Assembly (NCBI GenBank): GCA_947253615.1
Contig: CAMYAA010000066.1
Location: 1-6,282 of the forward strand
Source: an uncultured Sutterellaceae bacterium
GTDB lineage: Bacteria; Pseudomonadota; Gammaproteobacteria; Burkholderiales; Burkholderiaceae_F
Length of the DNA stretch: 6,282 bases
Reading direction: 5' to 3'
Shown piece after piece: positions 1 to 5,053 of this stretch. Each line of letters starts with the position of its first letter. Positions within the stretch are counted from its first letter, which is position 1. Below the pieces are notes generated by a model. The model did not search any database. It was not told where the DNA came from and saw only the letters and a program-made list of their open reading frames with translations. The position numbers and the translations under genes are program-made.

Positions 1-47
1 GATATCTAGTACGGTCTCGTGGGCTCGGAGATGTGTATAAGAGACAG
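1..47 (+). other. Illumina Nextera (Tn5) adapter, not genomic
   Basis: Bases 14-47 match the Nextera read-2 transposase adapter exactly, ending in the 19-bp Tn5 mosaic end AGATGTGTATAAGAGACAG (29-47). Bases 1-3 (GAT) fit the last bases of the P7 primer, so bases 4-13 would be a 10-base i7 index; that part is inference. Genomic sequence starts at 48. Nothing before 48 should be annotated biologically. Confidence 0.97.
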
Positions 48-174
48 CACATCACTTTTGTCAGACGAGGAAAAAAGTGACTTCAGTAGGCTTTTAATGC
101 TCATTGGGTCAACCTTGTTGGGATTTTGGTTAGGTACGGAAAGTGTAGCAAATTTACGACGGATGTCGGCCTAA
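48..174 (+). CDS. C-terminal fragment of an unidentified protein
   Basis: A frame open from the first genomic base (codons from 49) runs 41 residues to a TAA at 172-174. The 5' part of the gene is missing because the library fragment begins at 48. The fragment starts polar and acidic (LLSDEEKSDF), continues into a hydrophobic stretch of about 15 residues (LLMLIGSTLLGFWLG), and ends with a short basic tail (NLRRMSA). A single C-terminal membrane-associated helix is possible. The stop lies eight bases before the two-way terminator at 182-221, the expected position for the end of a gene converging on ttdB, and this is the main support for it being real. I do not recognise the family. A short open frame of this length could also occur by chance. 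Confidence 0.42.
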
Positions 175-181
175 CCCCGTG

Positions 182-221
182 AAAAAACACCCATGGCGAA
201 GGGTTTCGCGATGGGTGTTTT
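182..221 (-). terminator. Terminator of ttdAB, probably bidirectional
   Basis: Arms 184-194 (AAAACACCCAT) and 211-221 (ATGGGTGTTTT) pair over 11 bp. An inner GCGAA/TTCGC stem (196-200 region with 205-209) continues the hairpin past a G-G mismatch. Read on the minus strand, the stem is followed by a run of six T (182-187), giving a good Rho-independent terminator 24 bases past the ttdB stop. On the plus strand only four T follow, so termination of the gene ending at 174 would be weaker. Confidence 0.88.
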
Positions 222-244
222 CTGGGTCGAGAACCAAACGGACC

Positions 245-859
245 TTAATCTAAGAAGTCCACGTGTTGGCAAATATCCTCGACAATCGGGTGCTTATCTT
301 CATTGAAGGTCTTCTTATTCTTTTCAAATAAGTTGCCCCCGTGCGTATCGATGGAAACGATCAACGGACCGAATTCCTTGACACGCATCACCCACATGGC
401 CTCAGGCATACCTAAGTCGAGCCACTGGACGTCTTCGACTTCTTCCACACAGTGGGCGGCTAAAACCGCGCAGCCACCGGGGAACACACAGTGAATCGCT
501 TTTTCGTTCTTACAACCTTCGGTCGTCTTGGGACCCATGCCGCCTTTACCCACAATGAGTTTGACGCCGGTTTGTTCCAAGAATTCCTTTTGGAATTTTT
601 CCATACGCATCGAGGTCGTGGGGCCAATACTCACGACTTTGTAGCCGCTCCCGGAGGTTTCGCATGGCACCATGATCGGGCCCGCATGGAAAATGGCTTT
701 CCCTTTAAGGTCCACGGGGAGCTCTTTCCCTTGTTTGACCAAGCGGGTGTGCACATCATCGCGGGAGGTCACTAAGTAACCCGACAAATAAACGATATCG
801 CCAATCTTGAGATCTTCTAAATCAGCGTCTTGAATAGGGGTCGTTAAAACGCGTTTCAT
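245..859 (-). CDS. ttdB: L(+)-tartrate dehydratase / class I fumarase beta subunit
   Basis: This 204-residue protein is the beta (swivel-domain) subunit of an iron-sulfur hydro-lyase. With the alpha subunit encoded upstream it would dehydrate L-tartrate to oxaloacetate or interconvert malate and fumarate in the cytoplasm. The whole length resembles E. coli TtdB (201 aa) from the first residues (MKRVLTTPI) to the last ([14 protein letters not shown]). Conserved blocks are KAIFHAGPI (54-62), GPTTSMRM (79-86, carrying the substrate-site Thr and Arg), KGGMGP (105-110), [10 protein letters not shown] (126-135) and [13 protein letters not shown] (162-174). The ATG overlaps the ttdA stop by one base (TAATG), and GGAG (870-873) lies 10 bases upstream inside the end of ttdA, so translational coupling is expected. 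The Ttd assignment rests on closer resemblance to TtdB than to the fused fumarases FumA/FumB. Substrate cannot be fixed from sequence, because many anaerobes use two-subunit class I enzymes as fumarases. Confidence 0.9.
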   Translation of the reverse strand: MKRVLTTPIQDADLEDLKIGDIVYLSGYLVTSRDDVHTRLVKQGKELPVDLKGKAIFHAGPIMVPCETSGSGYKVVSIGPTTSMRMEKFQKEFLEQTGVKLIVGKGGMGPKTTEGCKNEKAIHCVFPGGCAVLAAHCVEEVEDVQWLDLGMPEAMWVMRVKEFGPLIVSIDTHGGNLFEKNKKTFNEDKHPIVEDICQHVDFLD

Positions 860-1758
860 TATAAAGTTACTCCTTTGTGCGAGACCATGTCGTAGCTCAA
901 GTCGCTATTGATATGAATGCAGGCACGACGGTGTGCCCAGCAGCCCGTGGAAATCCCCACGGCTAAGCACGCCGGGTGACGAGCCGCATGTTCCACATTA
1001 ACCCCCATGACGGACTTAACCCCGGTTAAGCCGCCCGGCCCAATATTGAGTTTATTGAGACCGTCTTCGATCAATTTTTCGAATTGGGCACCACGTTCAT
1101 TGCTGTTTTGCGACGTGATCGGGCGTAAGAGGGCTTTCTTACTTAATTTGGCAGCGACTTCAACCGAACCCGCAATACCAATCCCGACGAGTAACGGTGG
1201 GCAGGCATTAATCCCACGATCCGTGATCGTGTCAAAGATGTACTTCACAATGCCTTCGTAGCCTTCGACCGGCATTAATACCTTCGCAGTCCCTGGTAAC
1301 GAGCAGCCGCCCCCAGCCATATAACCATAGATAGTGCAGTCGTCACGACCTTCCACGAGTTCCCAGTCAATCCAGGGAATATTGTGCCCCGTGTTGTTGC
1401 CCGTGTTCTTTTCGTCAAAAATTTCCACGGCATTAGGACGCAAGGGGGCATTTTTCGTCGCACGCTTGGCGGCTTCTTTGAGGGCCGCACGCAGTTCACC
1501 ACGCAACGGGAAGTTCTCGCCCACTTGGACAAAGAACTGTAAAACGCCCGTGTCTTGACAGATCGGGACATTGTCTTCTTTGGCCATGGCTAAGTCTTTG
1601 AACATGGACTCATAAATGAGTTTAGCCATGTCGCTGGTTTGTTCTTCACGCAATTCCTTTAAACGCGCTAAGACGTCATCGGGTAAGTGCTTGCCGAAGT
1701 AACCGGTAAATCGTGCCATGAGGTCGGTCAAACGCTCCGCTTGTTCTTCACGATTCAT
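859..1758 (-). CDS. ttdA: L(+)-tartrate dehydratase / class I fumarase alpha subunit
   Basis: The 299-residue alpha subunit carries the catalytic [4Fe-4S] cluster of the hydro-lyase. Three cysteines sit in the family's ligand contexts: C67 in ICQDTG, C186 in NACPPLLVG and C273 in STGCWAHRR. Other conserved blocks are [17 protein letters not shown] (about 104-120), [11 protein letters not shown] (about 146-156), [14 protein letters not shown] (about 241-254) and HIN near the C-terminus. Overall it closely resembles E. coli TtdA (303 aa). The start is set at 1758 because a strong AAGGAG lies five bases upstream. The frame could extend six codons to a TTG at 1776, but that extension would cover the ribosome binding site. 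The gene is first of a two-gene operon with ttdB and diverges from dcuB across about 400 bp, in contrast to E. coli, where ttdAB is followed by the ttdT transporter. An oxygen-labile cluster and the DcuB neighbour both suggest anaerobic use. Tartrate dehydratase and fumarase remain alternative activities. Confidence 0.9.
   Translation of the reverse strand: MNREEQAERLTDLMARFTGYFGKHLPDDVLARLKELREEQTSDMAKLIYESMFKDLAMAKEDNVPICQDTGVLQFFVQVGENFPLRGELRAALKEAAKRATKNAPLRPNAVEIFDEKNTGNNTGHNIPWIDWELVEGRDDCTIYGYMAGGGCSLPGTAKVLMPVEGYEGIVKYIFDTITDRGINACPPLLVGIGIAGSVEVAAKLSKKALLRPITSQNSNERGAQFEKLIEDGLNKLNIGPGGLTGVKSVMGVNVEHAARHPACLAVGISTGCWAHRRACIHINSDLSYDMVSHKGVTL
870..873 (-). promoter_or_regulatory. Ribosome binding site of ttdB inside ttdA
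   Basis: GGAG on the minus strand lies 10 bases before the ttdB ATG and within the last codons of ttdA. Together with the TAATG overlap it suggests that ttdB is translated mainly by ribosomes finishing ttdA, keeping the two subunits balanced. Confidence 0.7.
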
Positions 1759-1763
1759 AGGAT

Positions 1764-1769
1764 CTCCTT
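1764..1769 (-). promoter_or_regulatory. Ribosome binding site that decides the ttdA start
   Basis: AAGGAG on the minus strand is five bases upstream of the ATG at 1758. It argues for this ATG rather than the in-frame TTG at 1776, which lies upstream of the site. Confidence 0.85.
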
Positions 1770-1816
1770 GATTCAATAAAAGTGGGTAGTCTGGGTCTAG
1801 GGGTCTTGGCCAAAAG

Positions 1817-2030
1817 ATCGGCTAAATCTCGAGGCCCAATAAGGGTGTATAAAACCTGCTCCTAAAAGATTAGGGTTGTTACTTAAATCTAAAAGGTTAT
1901 CGCTAAAAAATATAGCAAACTTAATGGGTATAAAAACCGATAACCTTGTGATCCTTGCTTTTATAGGCCTTTACAACCGATCTTTACATTAGGGGTTTTA
2001 GCTTTCGTTTATGAGAGGTATAAATCGGCT
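1817..2030. repeat. Cluster of five ATCGGYT-like motifs in the ttdA-dcuB divergon
   Basis: The seven-base core ATCGGYT occurs exactly four times between the divergent genes: plus strand 1817-1823 and 2024-2030, minus strand 1935-1941 and 1975-1981. A fifth, one-base-different copy (ATCGCT) lies at 1899-1904 on the plus strand. Flanks are also similar: AAAGATCGG at the first and fourth sites, AAGGTTATCG at the second and third. Three of the sites sit in or near a GGTRTATAAA sequence (1844-1853, 1927-1934, 2017-2024). The arrangement looks like multiple operators for a regulator of one or both transcription units. The protein is unknown and not encoded in the window. Confidence 0.5.
1893..1947. 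repeat. 10-bp perfect inverted repeat with 35-nt spacer
   Basis: AAGGTTATCG (1893-1902) and its exact complement CGATAACCTT (1938-1947) flank a 35-nt AT-rich spacer that starts with another dyad, GCTA-N7-TAGC (1902-1916). The arms contain the second and third copies of the ATCGGYT-like motif in opposite orientation. It could be a pair of operator sites, or a hairpin in a divergent leader. No T run follows the right arm, so a terminator is unlikely. Confidence 0.6.
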
Positions 2031-2060
2031 TACCTACAAAGGTTAAGATTGTAAAAAAAG

Positions 2061-2074
2061 CGGATTTACATCAA
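2061..2074 (+). promoter_or_regulatory. FNR/CRP-family-like site upstream of dcuB
   Basis: CGGATTTACATCAA fits the FNR consensus TTGAT-N4-ATCAA at eight of ten specified bases, with a perfect right half. Its centre is 93 bases before the dcuB start codon. Candidate -10 boxes downstream are TTTAAT (2100-2105) and AATAAT (2115-2120). They would place the site near -45 or -60 of the transcript, close to usual activator positions. No convincing -35 box accompanies either, as expected for an activator-dependent promoter. Anaerobic activation of dcuB by FNR is known in E. coli; here it is inferred. Confidence 0.4.
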
Positions 2075-2149
2075 ATGTCGTTTTAGCCATGCTGTTTTTT
2101 TTAATTTTTCCCTTAATAATTAGGTAACCCTCGTCTAAACCTGACCATT

Positions 2150-2155
2150 GGAGAG
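2150..2155 (+). promoter_or_regulatory. Ribosome binding site of dcuB
   Basis: GGAGAG precedes the ATG at 2161, with seven bases between GGAG and the start. A closer ATG at 2157 opens a frame that stops after five codons, so the start at 2161 is preferred. The two overlapping start codons may compete slightly for ribosomes. Confidence 0.75.
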
Positions 2156-2160
2156 TATGA

Positions 2161-3510
2161 ATGTTGGGGATTGAATTTTGGCTTGAATTAGCCGTTGTAT
2201 TAGCAGCGCTGTTTTTTGGTGCTAAGCGTGGTGGTATGGCGCTTGGTCTCATTGGCGGCCTGGGTTTATTGGTATTAATTTTCGGCTTTGGCTTAATGCC
2301 AGGGAAAGCGCCGACGGCTGTGATCTTAACGATTTTGGCCGTGATCTGTGCCTCTTCGGCCTTACAAGCGGCGGGTGGTTTAGACTGCTTGCTTCAAGTG
2401 GCTGAAAAGGTTTTACGTCGTCATCCGCGTTTCGTTTGCTATTTGGCTCCGTACATCTGCTGGCTCTTAGGGGTTCTCTGCGGTACGGGTCACGTGGTTT
2501 ACACGATGCTTCCGATTATTTATGACGTCGCTATTAAGAACAACATTCGTCCAGAACGTCCGATGGCCGCTTCGACGATTGCTTCCCAGATGGCTATTAT
2601 TTGCTCGCCGGCGGCTGTGGCTGCGGTGTCCATGATTGGTTTGATGGAACACTTCCAGGTGGGTGGTAAGCCCTTTGGCTTCTTACAGCTTTTCGCGATC
2701 ACGATTCCTGGTGCGATTGTTGGTATCTTCTTCATTGCTACGTTCTCGATGTTCCGTGGTAAGGATTTGGACAAAGATCCGGAATTCCAGAAGTTAGTGA
2801 GCGATCCTGAACAGCGCAAGTACGTTTATGGCGAAACGACGACCTTAATTGGCAAGACGTTCCGTCCTGAACAGTGGGCTTCCCTCTGGATCTTCTTAGC
2901 TGCGGTGGGCTTTGTTGCACTCTTCGGGATGATTCCGTCGTTACGTTCGATGTTCACGCCTAAGGCGCTCTCGATGACCAACATTATTCAGGTCTTCATG
3001 TTAGCCACGGGTGCTTTGATTGTGCTCTTCTGCAAGACGCGTGCTAGCGATGTGGCTCGTACCCAAGTGTTCTCTGCCGGTTGTGTGGCTATTTGCGCGG
3101 TCTTCGGTGTGGCCTGGATGGCTGACACGATGTTCCATGCTCACTTGAACGAATTGAAGGTCATCATGAAGGATGCCATCACGACGTATCCGTGGGCCTA
3201 TGCCATCGTGCTTCTCTTAACCTCGAAGTTAGTGAACTCCCAAGCCGCTGCTGTGGCGACGATTGTTCCTGTGGCCTTAGCGATTGGTGTTCCTTCGGGC
3301 GTGATCGTGGGTTGTGCCGCCGCTTGCTACGGCTACTACATCTTACCGACGTATCCGTCTGACTTGGCTGCCATTCAGTTCGACCGTTCGGGTACGACGC
3401 ACATTGGCCGCTTCGTGATCAACCACTCCTTCATCCTTCCGGGTTTGATTGGTGTGGGTACCGCGACGATCACCGGCTACATCTTAGCCATGATCTACGG
3501 TTACATCTAA
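2161..3510 (+). CDS. dcuB: Anaerobic C4-dicarboxylate antiporter DcuB
   Basis: This 449-residue inner-membrane protein belongs to the DcuA/DcuB family. DcuB exchanges external fumarate, malate or aspartate for internal succinate during fumarate respiration. It resembles E. coli DcuB (446 aa) along its full length and is clearly closer to DcuB than to DcuA. Shared blocks include CGTGHVVYTMLPIIYDVAIK (107-126) followed by NNIRPERPMAAS (127-138), the cytoplasmic-loop-like FRGKDLDKDPEFQ (198-210), PWAYAIVLLLTSK (344-356), VNSQAAA (358-364), ILPTYPSDLAAIQFD (394-408) and SGTTHIGRFVINHSFILPG (410-428). About ten to twelve hydrophobic segments span the protein, the first at residues 5-45. The Lys, Thr and Asp in the 356-401 region fall where E. 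coli DcuB residues needed for co-sensing with DcuS have been reported; no DcuS/DcuR is seen here. It diverges from ttdAB, suggesting shared control and a shared substrate, and ends at its own terminator. Confidence 0.95.
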   Translation: MLGIEFWLELAVVLAALFFGAKRGGMALGLIGGLGLLVLIFGFGLMPGKAPTAVILTILAVICASSALQAAGGLDCLLQVAEKVLRRHPRFVCYLAPYICWLLGVLCGTGHVVYTMLPIIYDVAIKNNIRPERPMAASTIASQMAIICSPAAVAAVSMIGLMEHFQVGGKPFGFLQLFAITIPGAIVGIFFIATFSMFRGKDLDKDPEFQKLVSDPEQRKYVYGETTTLIGKTFRPEQWASLWIFLAAVGFVALFGMIPSLRSMFTPKALSMTNIIQVFMLATGALIVLFCKTRASDVARTQVFSAGCVAICAVFGVAWMADTMFHAHLNELKVIMKDAITTYPWAYAIVLLLTSKLVNSQAAAVATIVPVALAIGVPSGVIVGCAAACYGYYILPTYPSDLAAIQFDRSGTTHIGRFVINHSFILPGLIGVGTATITGYILAMIYGYI

Positions 3511-3522
3511 AAAGAATGACTT

Positions 3523-3592
3523 CAGGCCTGAGCCCCCACCGGCTCTTGGCCTGGGCACCCTTGCCGCCCTTCGGGGCGGTTTTTTTGTGCCC
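3523..3592 (+). terminator. Terminator of dcuB with nested hairpins
   Basis: The core is CCGCCC (3564-3569), a TTCG tetraloop and GGGCGG (3574-3579), followed by seven T (3580-3586): a textbook Rho-independent terminator. Upstream, CAGGCC (3523-3528) pairs with GGCCTG (3548-3553) around an inner AGCC/GGCT stem. GGGCAC (3553-3558) can also pair with GTGCCC (3587-3592), bracketing the terminator and its T run. The outer pairings may protect the mRNA end from exonucleases. Confidence 0.92.
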
Positions 3593-3612
3593 GCGAAGTT
3601 GGCGTACTCATG

Positions 3613-3638
3613 AAAAAACCCCGCTTTGGGCGGGGTTT
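3613..3638 (-). terminator. Minus-strand intrinsic terminator between dcuB and map
   Basis: AAACCCCGC (3616-3624) pairs with GCGGGGTTT (3630-3638) over nine bp with a five-base loop. On the minus strand the stem is followed by T to 3613, six T in all. On the plus strand only the three T in the stem are present, so minus-strand use is favoured. It lies well beyond the map terminator, so it either backs that up, ends the putative RNA at 3642-3721, or blocks antisense reading into dcuB. Confidence 0.8.
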
Positions 3639-3641
3639 GTA

Positions 3642-3721
3642 CAGGAATCGCTTTATAACCGCACTTGGGCTAGTAACCACCGATCGGTGGGCGGACAAAC
3701 GCTAGAGGGTATCCATTCCTG
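3642..3721 (-). ncRNA. Candidate structured small RNA (unrecognised)
   Basis: The 80-nt segment has perfectly complementary ends, CAGGAAT (3642-3648) and ATTCCTG (3715-3721). Near the middle is a 14-bp perfect palindrome, CCACCGATCGGTGG (3677-3690), able to form a hairpin. On the minus strand CCGC and GCGG can pair around that hairpin. The minus-strand terminator at 3638-3613 begins three bases after the closing stem, a layout typical of a small RNA. Against it, the ends do not fit a tRNA (no T-arm consensus), no known RNA family is recognised, and only a weak minus-strand promoter candidate (TTGATG, 17 bases, TAGACT, near 3775-3747) is present. It could instead be part of the map 3' trailer. 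Confidence 0.3.
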
Positions 3722-3786
3722 CTTGCACGTTTTGTTTATCGACTAGTCTAAGTCCAAAGAGGACGCTCATCAAGTGAGAACGACGC

Positions 3787-3819
3787 AAAAAAGGCATGGC
3801 GTTTGGGGCCATGCCTTTT
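3787..3819 (-). terminator. Terminator of map
   Basis: AAAAGGCATGGC (3789-3800) pairs perfectly with GCCATGCCTTTT (3808-3819) over 12 bp with a seven-base loop. On the minus strand it is followed by six T (3792-3787). It lies 24 bases beyond the map stop codon. The four T on the plus side make weak bidirectional action possible. Confidence 0.93.
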
Positions 3820-3842
3820 GAGTAGAAGGAGGAGCGGCTCGA

Positions 3843-4673
3843 TTAGTCGAGCTTTTCAGGCAACTTCCAGCCCTTCACAAAGGCGGGCGGCGCTTGCGTG
3901 CCCGCACTTACCGTGAGGACGTCGTAACCCGTTTCCGTCACGACAATCATGTGTTCCCACTGAGCCGAGAGCGAGCGGTCTTTAGTGACGACCGTCCAGC
4001 CGTCCTTTAAGCCCGTGACGTGGTAGCGCCCCGCGTTAACCATCGGTTCGATCGTAAAGACCATGCCGGGTTCAAAAACGGGGGTGGGGCGATTGACGGG
4101 GAAGTGATTGACGTGGGGTTCCATATGGAAGCCCTTACCAATCCCGTGTCCACCGTAGTCACGCACGATCGAGACGCCGTTGGCGTTAGCGTAGTTTTGG
4201 CACGCAACCCCAATGTCGTTAAAGCAACCGCCTGGGCGCACGGCATCAATCCCGGCCCACATGATTTCAAAGGCGAGTTTGACCAAACGTTCACCAGCGA
4301 TGGTGGGCTTACCCACGATAAACATACGGGACGTGTCCCCGTGGTAGCCGTCCACAATACTCGTCACGTCGATATTCACGATATCGCCAGCTTTGAGTTT
4401 CTTTTCGCTAGGCACCCCGTGGCAGACTACGTGGTTAACGGAAATACACGTTGTGGCTGGGTAGGGCACCATATCGGGCGCGGGTTGATAGCCCAAACAC
4501 GCCGGAATGGCTTTTTGCACATTGACGGTGTAGTCGTAGGCTAATTTATCGAGCTCGAGCGTGGTAATGCCGGGTTTAACAAACGGCGTTAAGTAATCCA
4601 ATAATTCTGCGGCTTTACGACCCGCTTTACGGAGGCCCGCAATGTCCTCAGCGGTTTTAATTTCAATACTCAT
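3843..4673 (-). CDS. map: Methionine aminopeptidase, type I
   Basis: This 276-residue cytoplasmic metalloprotease removes the initiator methionine from nascent proteins. All five metal ligands of the pita-bread fold are visible: D102 (VNIDVT), D113 (HGDTSR), H176 (GGHGIG), E209 (FTIEP) and E240 (QWEHM). The catalytic histidines H81 (SVNHVVCHG) and H183 (FHMEPHV) are also present. Length is slightly above E. coli Map (264 aa), with no N-terminal zinc-finger extension, as usual for type Ia. The start is placed at the ATG at 4673 (MSIEIKTAEDI), which matches the family N-terminus. A longer frame from a TTG at 4691 adds six residues without family support. Neither start has a clear Shine-Dalgarno sequence, which is odd for a housekeeping gene. 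It diverges from rpsB, the common proteobacterial order, and converges on dcuB with its own terminator. Confidence 0.96.
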   Translation of the reverse strand: MSIEIKTAEDIAGLRKAGRKAAELLDYLTPFVKPGITTLELDKLAYDYTVNVQKAIPACLGYQPAPDMVPYPATTCISVNHVVCHGVPSEKKLKAGDIVNIDVTSIVDGYHGDTSRMFIVGKPTIAGERLVKLAFEIMWAGIDAVRPGGCFNDIGVACQNYANANGVSIVRDYGGHGIGKGFHMEPHVNHFPVNRPTPVFEPGMVFTIEPMVNAGRYHVTGLKDGWTVVTKDRSLSAQWEHMIVVTETGYDVLTVSAGTQAPPAFVKGWKLPEKLD

Positions 4674-4717
4674 GAATCTAAGGTTATCCAAAGAAAGGGG
4701 GAAACGTAGACCGAGGT

Positions 4718-4731
4718 GCCTCTATAGAGGC
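4718..4731. repeat. 14-bp perfect palindrome upstream of map
   Basis: GCCTCTATAGAGGC is a perfect palindrome about 45 bases upstream of the map start codon. As RNA it would form a five-bp hairpin with a UAUA loop in the map leader; as DNA it could be an operator. Its centre, TATAGA, also resembles a -10 box on the minus strand, but no good -35 box lies at the right distance. Confidence 0.5.
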
Positions 4732-4767
4732 CCCTCCAGGCGCGCTTCGAATGAATGTTGCAGTAAT

Positions 4768-4803
4768 GTTAACTCAATTAGTCAACTTTCGCAGGGTTAA
4801 CCC
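4768..4803. promoter_or_regulatory. Cluster of GTTRAC dyads between map and rpsB
   Basis: GTTAACTCAATTAGTCAAC (4768-4786) is an inverted repeat of GTTRACT half-sites with a five-base gap and one imperfect position. GGGTTAACCC (4794-4803), a perfect palindrome with the same GTTAAC core, follows eight bases later. A TTGACT on the minus strand (4785-4780) could be a -35 box for map, but no matching -10 box is seen. The cluster lies about 45-80 bases upstream of the rpsB -35 box. A regulator-binding region is possible but unproven. Confidence 0.3.
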
Positions 4804-4845
4804 AGGAAGAGGTTTAGAATTCCAACGATTTTTCGGGAAAAGTGC

Positions 4846-4874
4846 TTGCCAAGCCCCCCCTCAATCTTTATAAT
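4846..4874 (+). promoter_or_regulatory. Sigma-70 promoter of rpsB-tsf
   Basis: TTGCCA (4846-4851) and a perfect TATAAT (4869-4874) are separated by 17 bases, the optimal distance. The spacer contains an unusual run of seven C (4854-4860). Transcription would start near 4881, giving a leader of about 170 nt before rpsB. It is the strongest promoter match in the window, as suits a ribosomal protein operon. Confidence 0.85.
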
Positions 4875-4880
4875 CACGAG

Positions 4881-5053
4881 CTTCAAATGTCGGTCGATTT
4901 TGGCCGTCATTTTTTTCGCTCGGAGTGCCTTAGTCGGTCCCGAGTTTAATTTGCGCACGTTTCTTCACCAAGGTGCTGCCTCAATGACAATAAATTGGCT
5001 AAGAGGGCGGTTCCGAACGAAACGTGTAAGACTAAAACCTTGGAGTTTACAAA
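4881..5053 (+). promoter_or_regulatory. rpsB mRNA leader, candidate S2 autoregulatory pseudoknot
   Basis: Three pairings support one compact fold. CACGTTTC (4956-4963) pairs with GAAACGTG (5019-5026), extended by a G-U. Inside it, 4976-4982 pairs with 5003-5010 around one bulged G (5007). CCAAGGT (4968-4974), located in the loop, pairs with ACCTTGG (5037-5043) outside it. Because the last pairing crosses the first, the result is a pseudoknot. Its outer strand ends on the first two bases of the GGAG ribosome binding site (5042-5045), eight bases before the ATG. Further upstream, CTCGG/CCGAG (4919-4923 with 4940-4944) can form a separate hairpin, and CGGTC/GGCCG (4891-4906) before a T run is a weak attenuator-like hairpin. 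In E. coli, S2 is known to repress rpsB-tsf through the rpsB leader; a like role here is inferred. Confidence 0.55.

Noticed and set aside
29..47. Native Tn5-type transposon end
   Set aside because: The mosaic end is contiguous with the full synthetic Nextera read-2 adapter, so it comes from library preparation.
1893..1947. Transposon or insertion-sequence terminal repeats
   Set aside because: The arms are only ten bases, the interval is 55 bases with no transposase, and there are no flanking target duplications.
3642..3721. tRNA gene (80 nt with a 7-bp closing stem)
   Set aside because: On neither strand is there a T-arm consensus, a D-arm or a sensible anticodon arm. Only the closing stem resembles a tRNA.
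3516..3746. A 76-residue plus-strand open frame after dcuB
   Set aside because: It runs through the dcuB terminator and the next hairpin, has no ribosome binding site and has low-complexity, unprotein-like composition. Non-coding structure explains the region better.
4020..4544. A 174-residue open frame on the plus strand opposite map
   Set aside because: It lies wholly antisense to a well-conserved gene and reflects that gene's codon bias. No ribosome binding site or family resemblance is seen.
4891..4916. Transcription attenuator directly after the rpsB start site
   Set aside because: The stem is only five bp with a G-U pair, and two bases other than T lie before the T run. It is too weak to call as a terminator.
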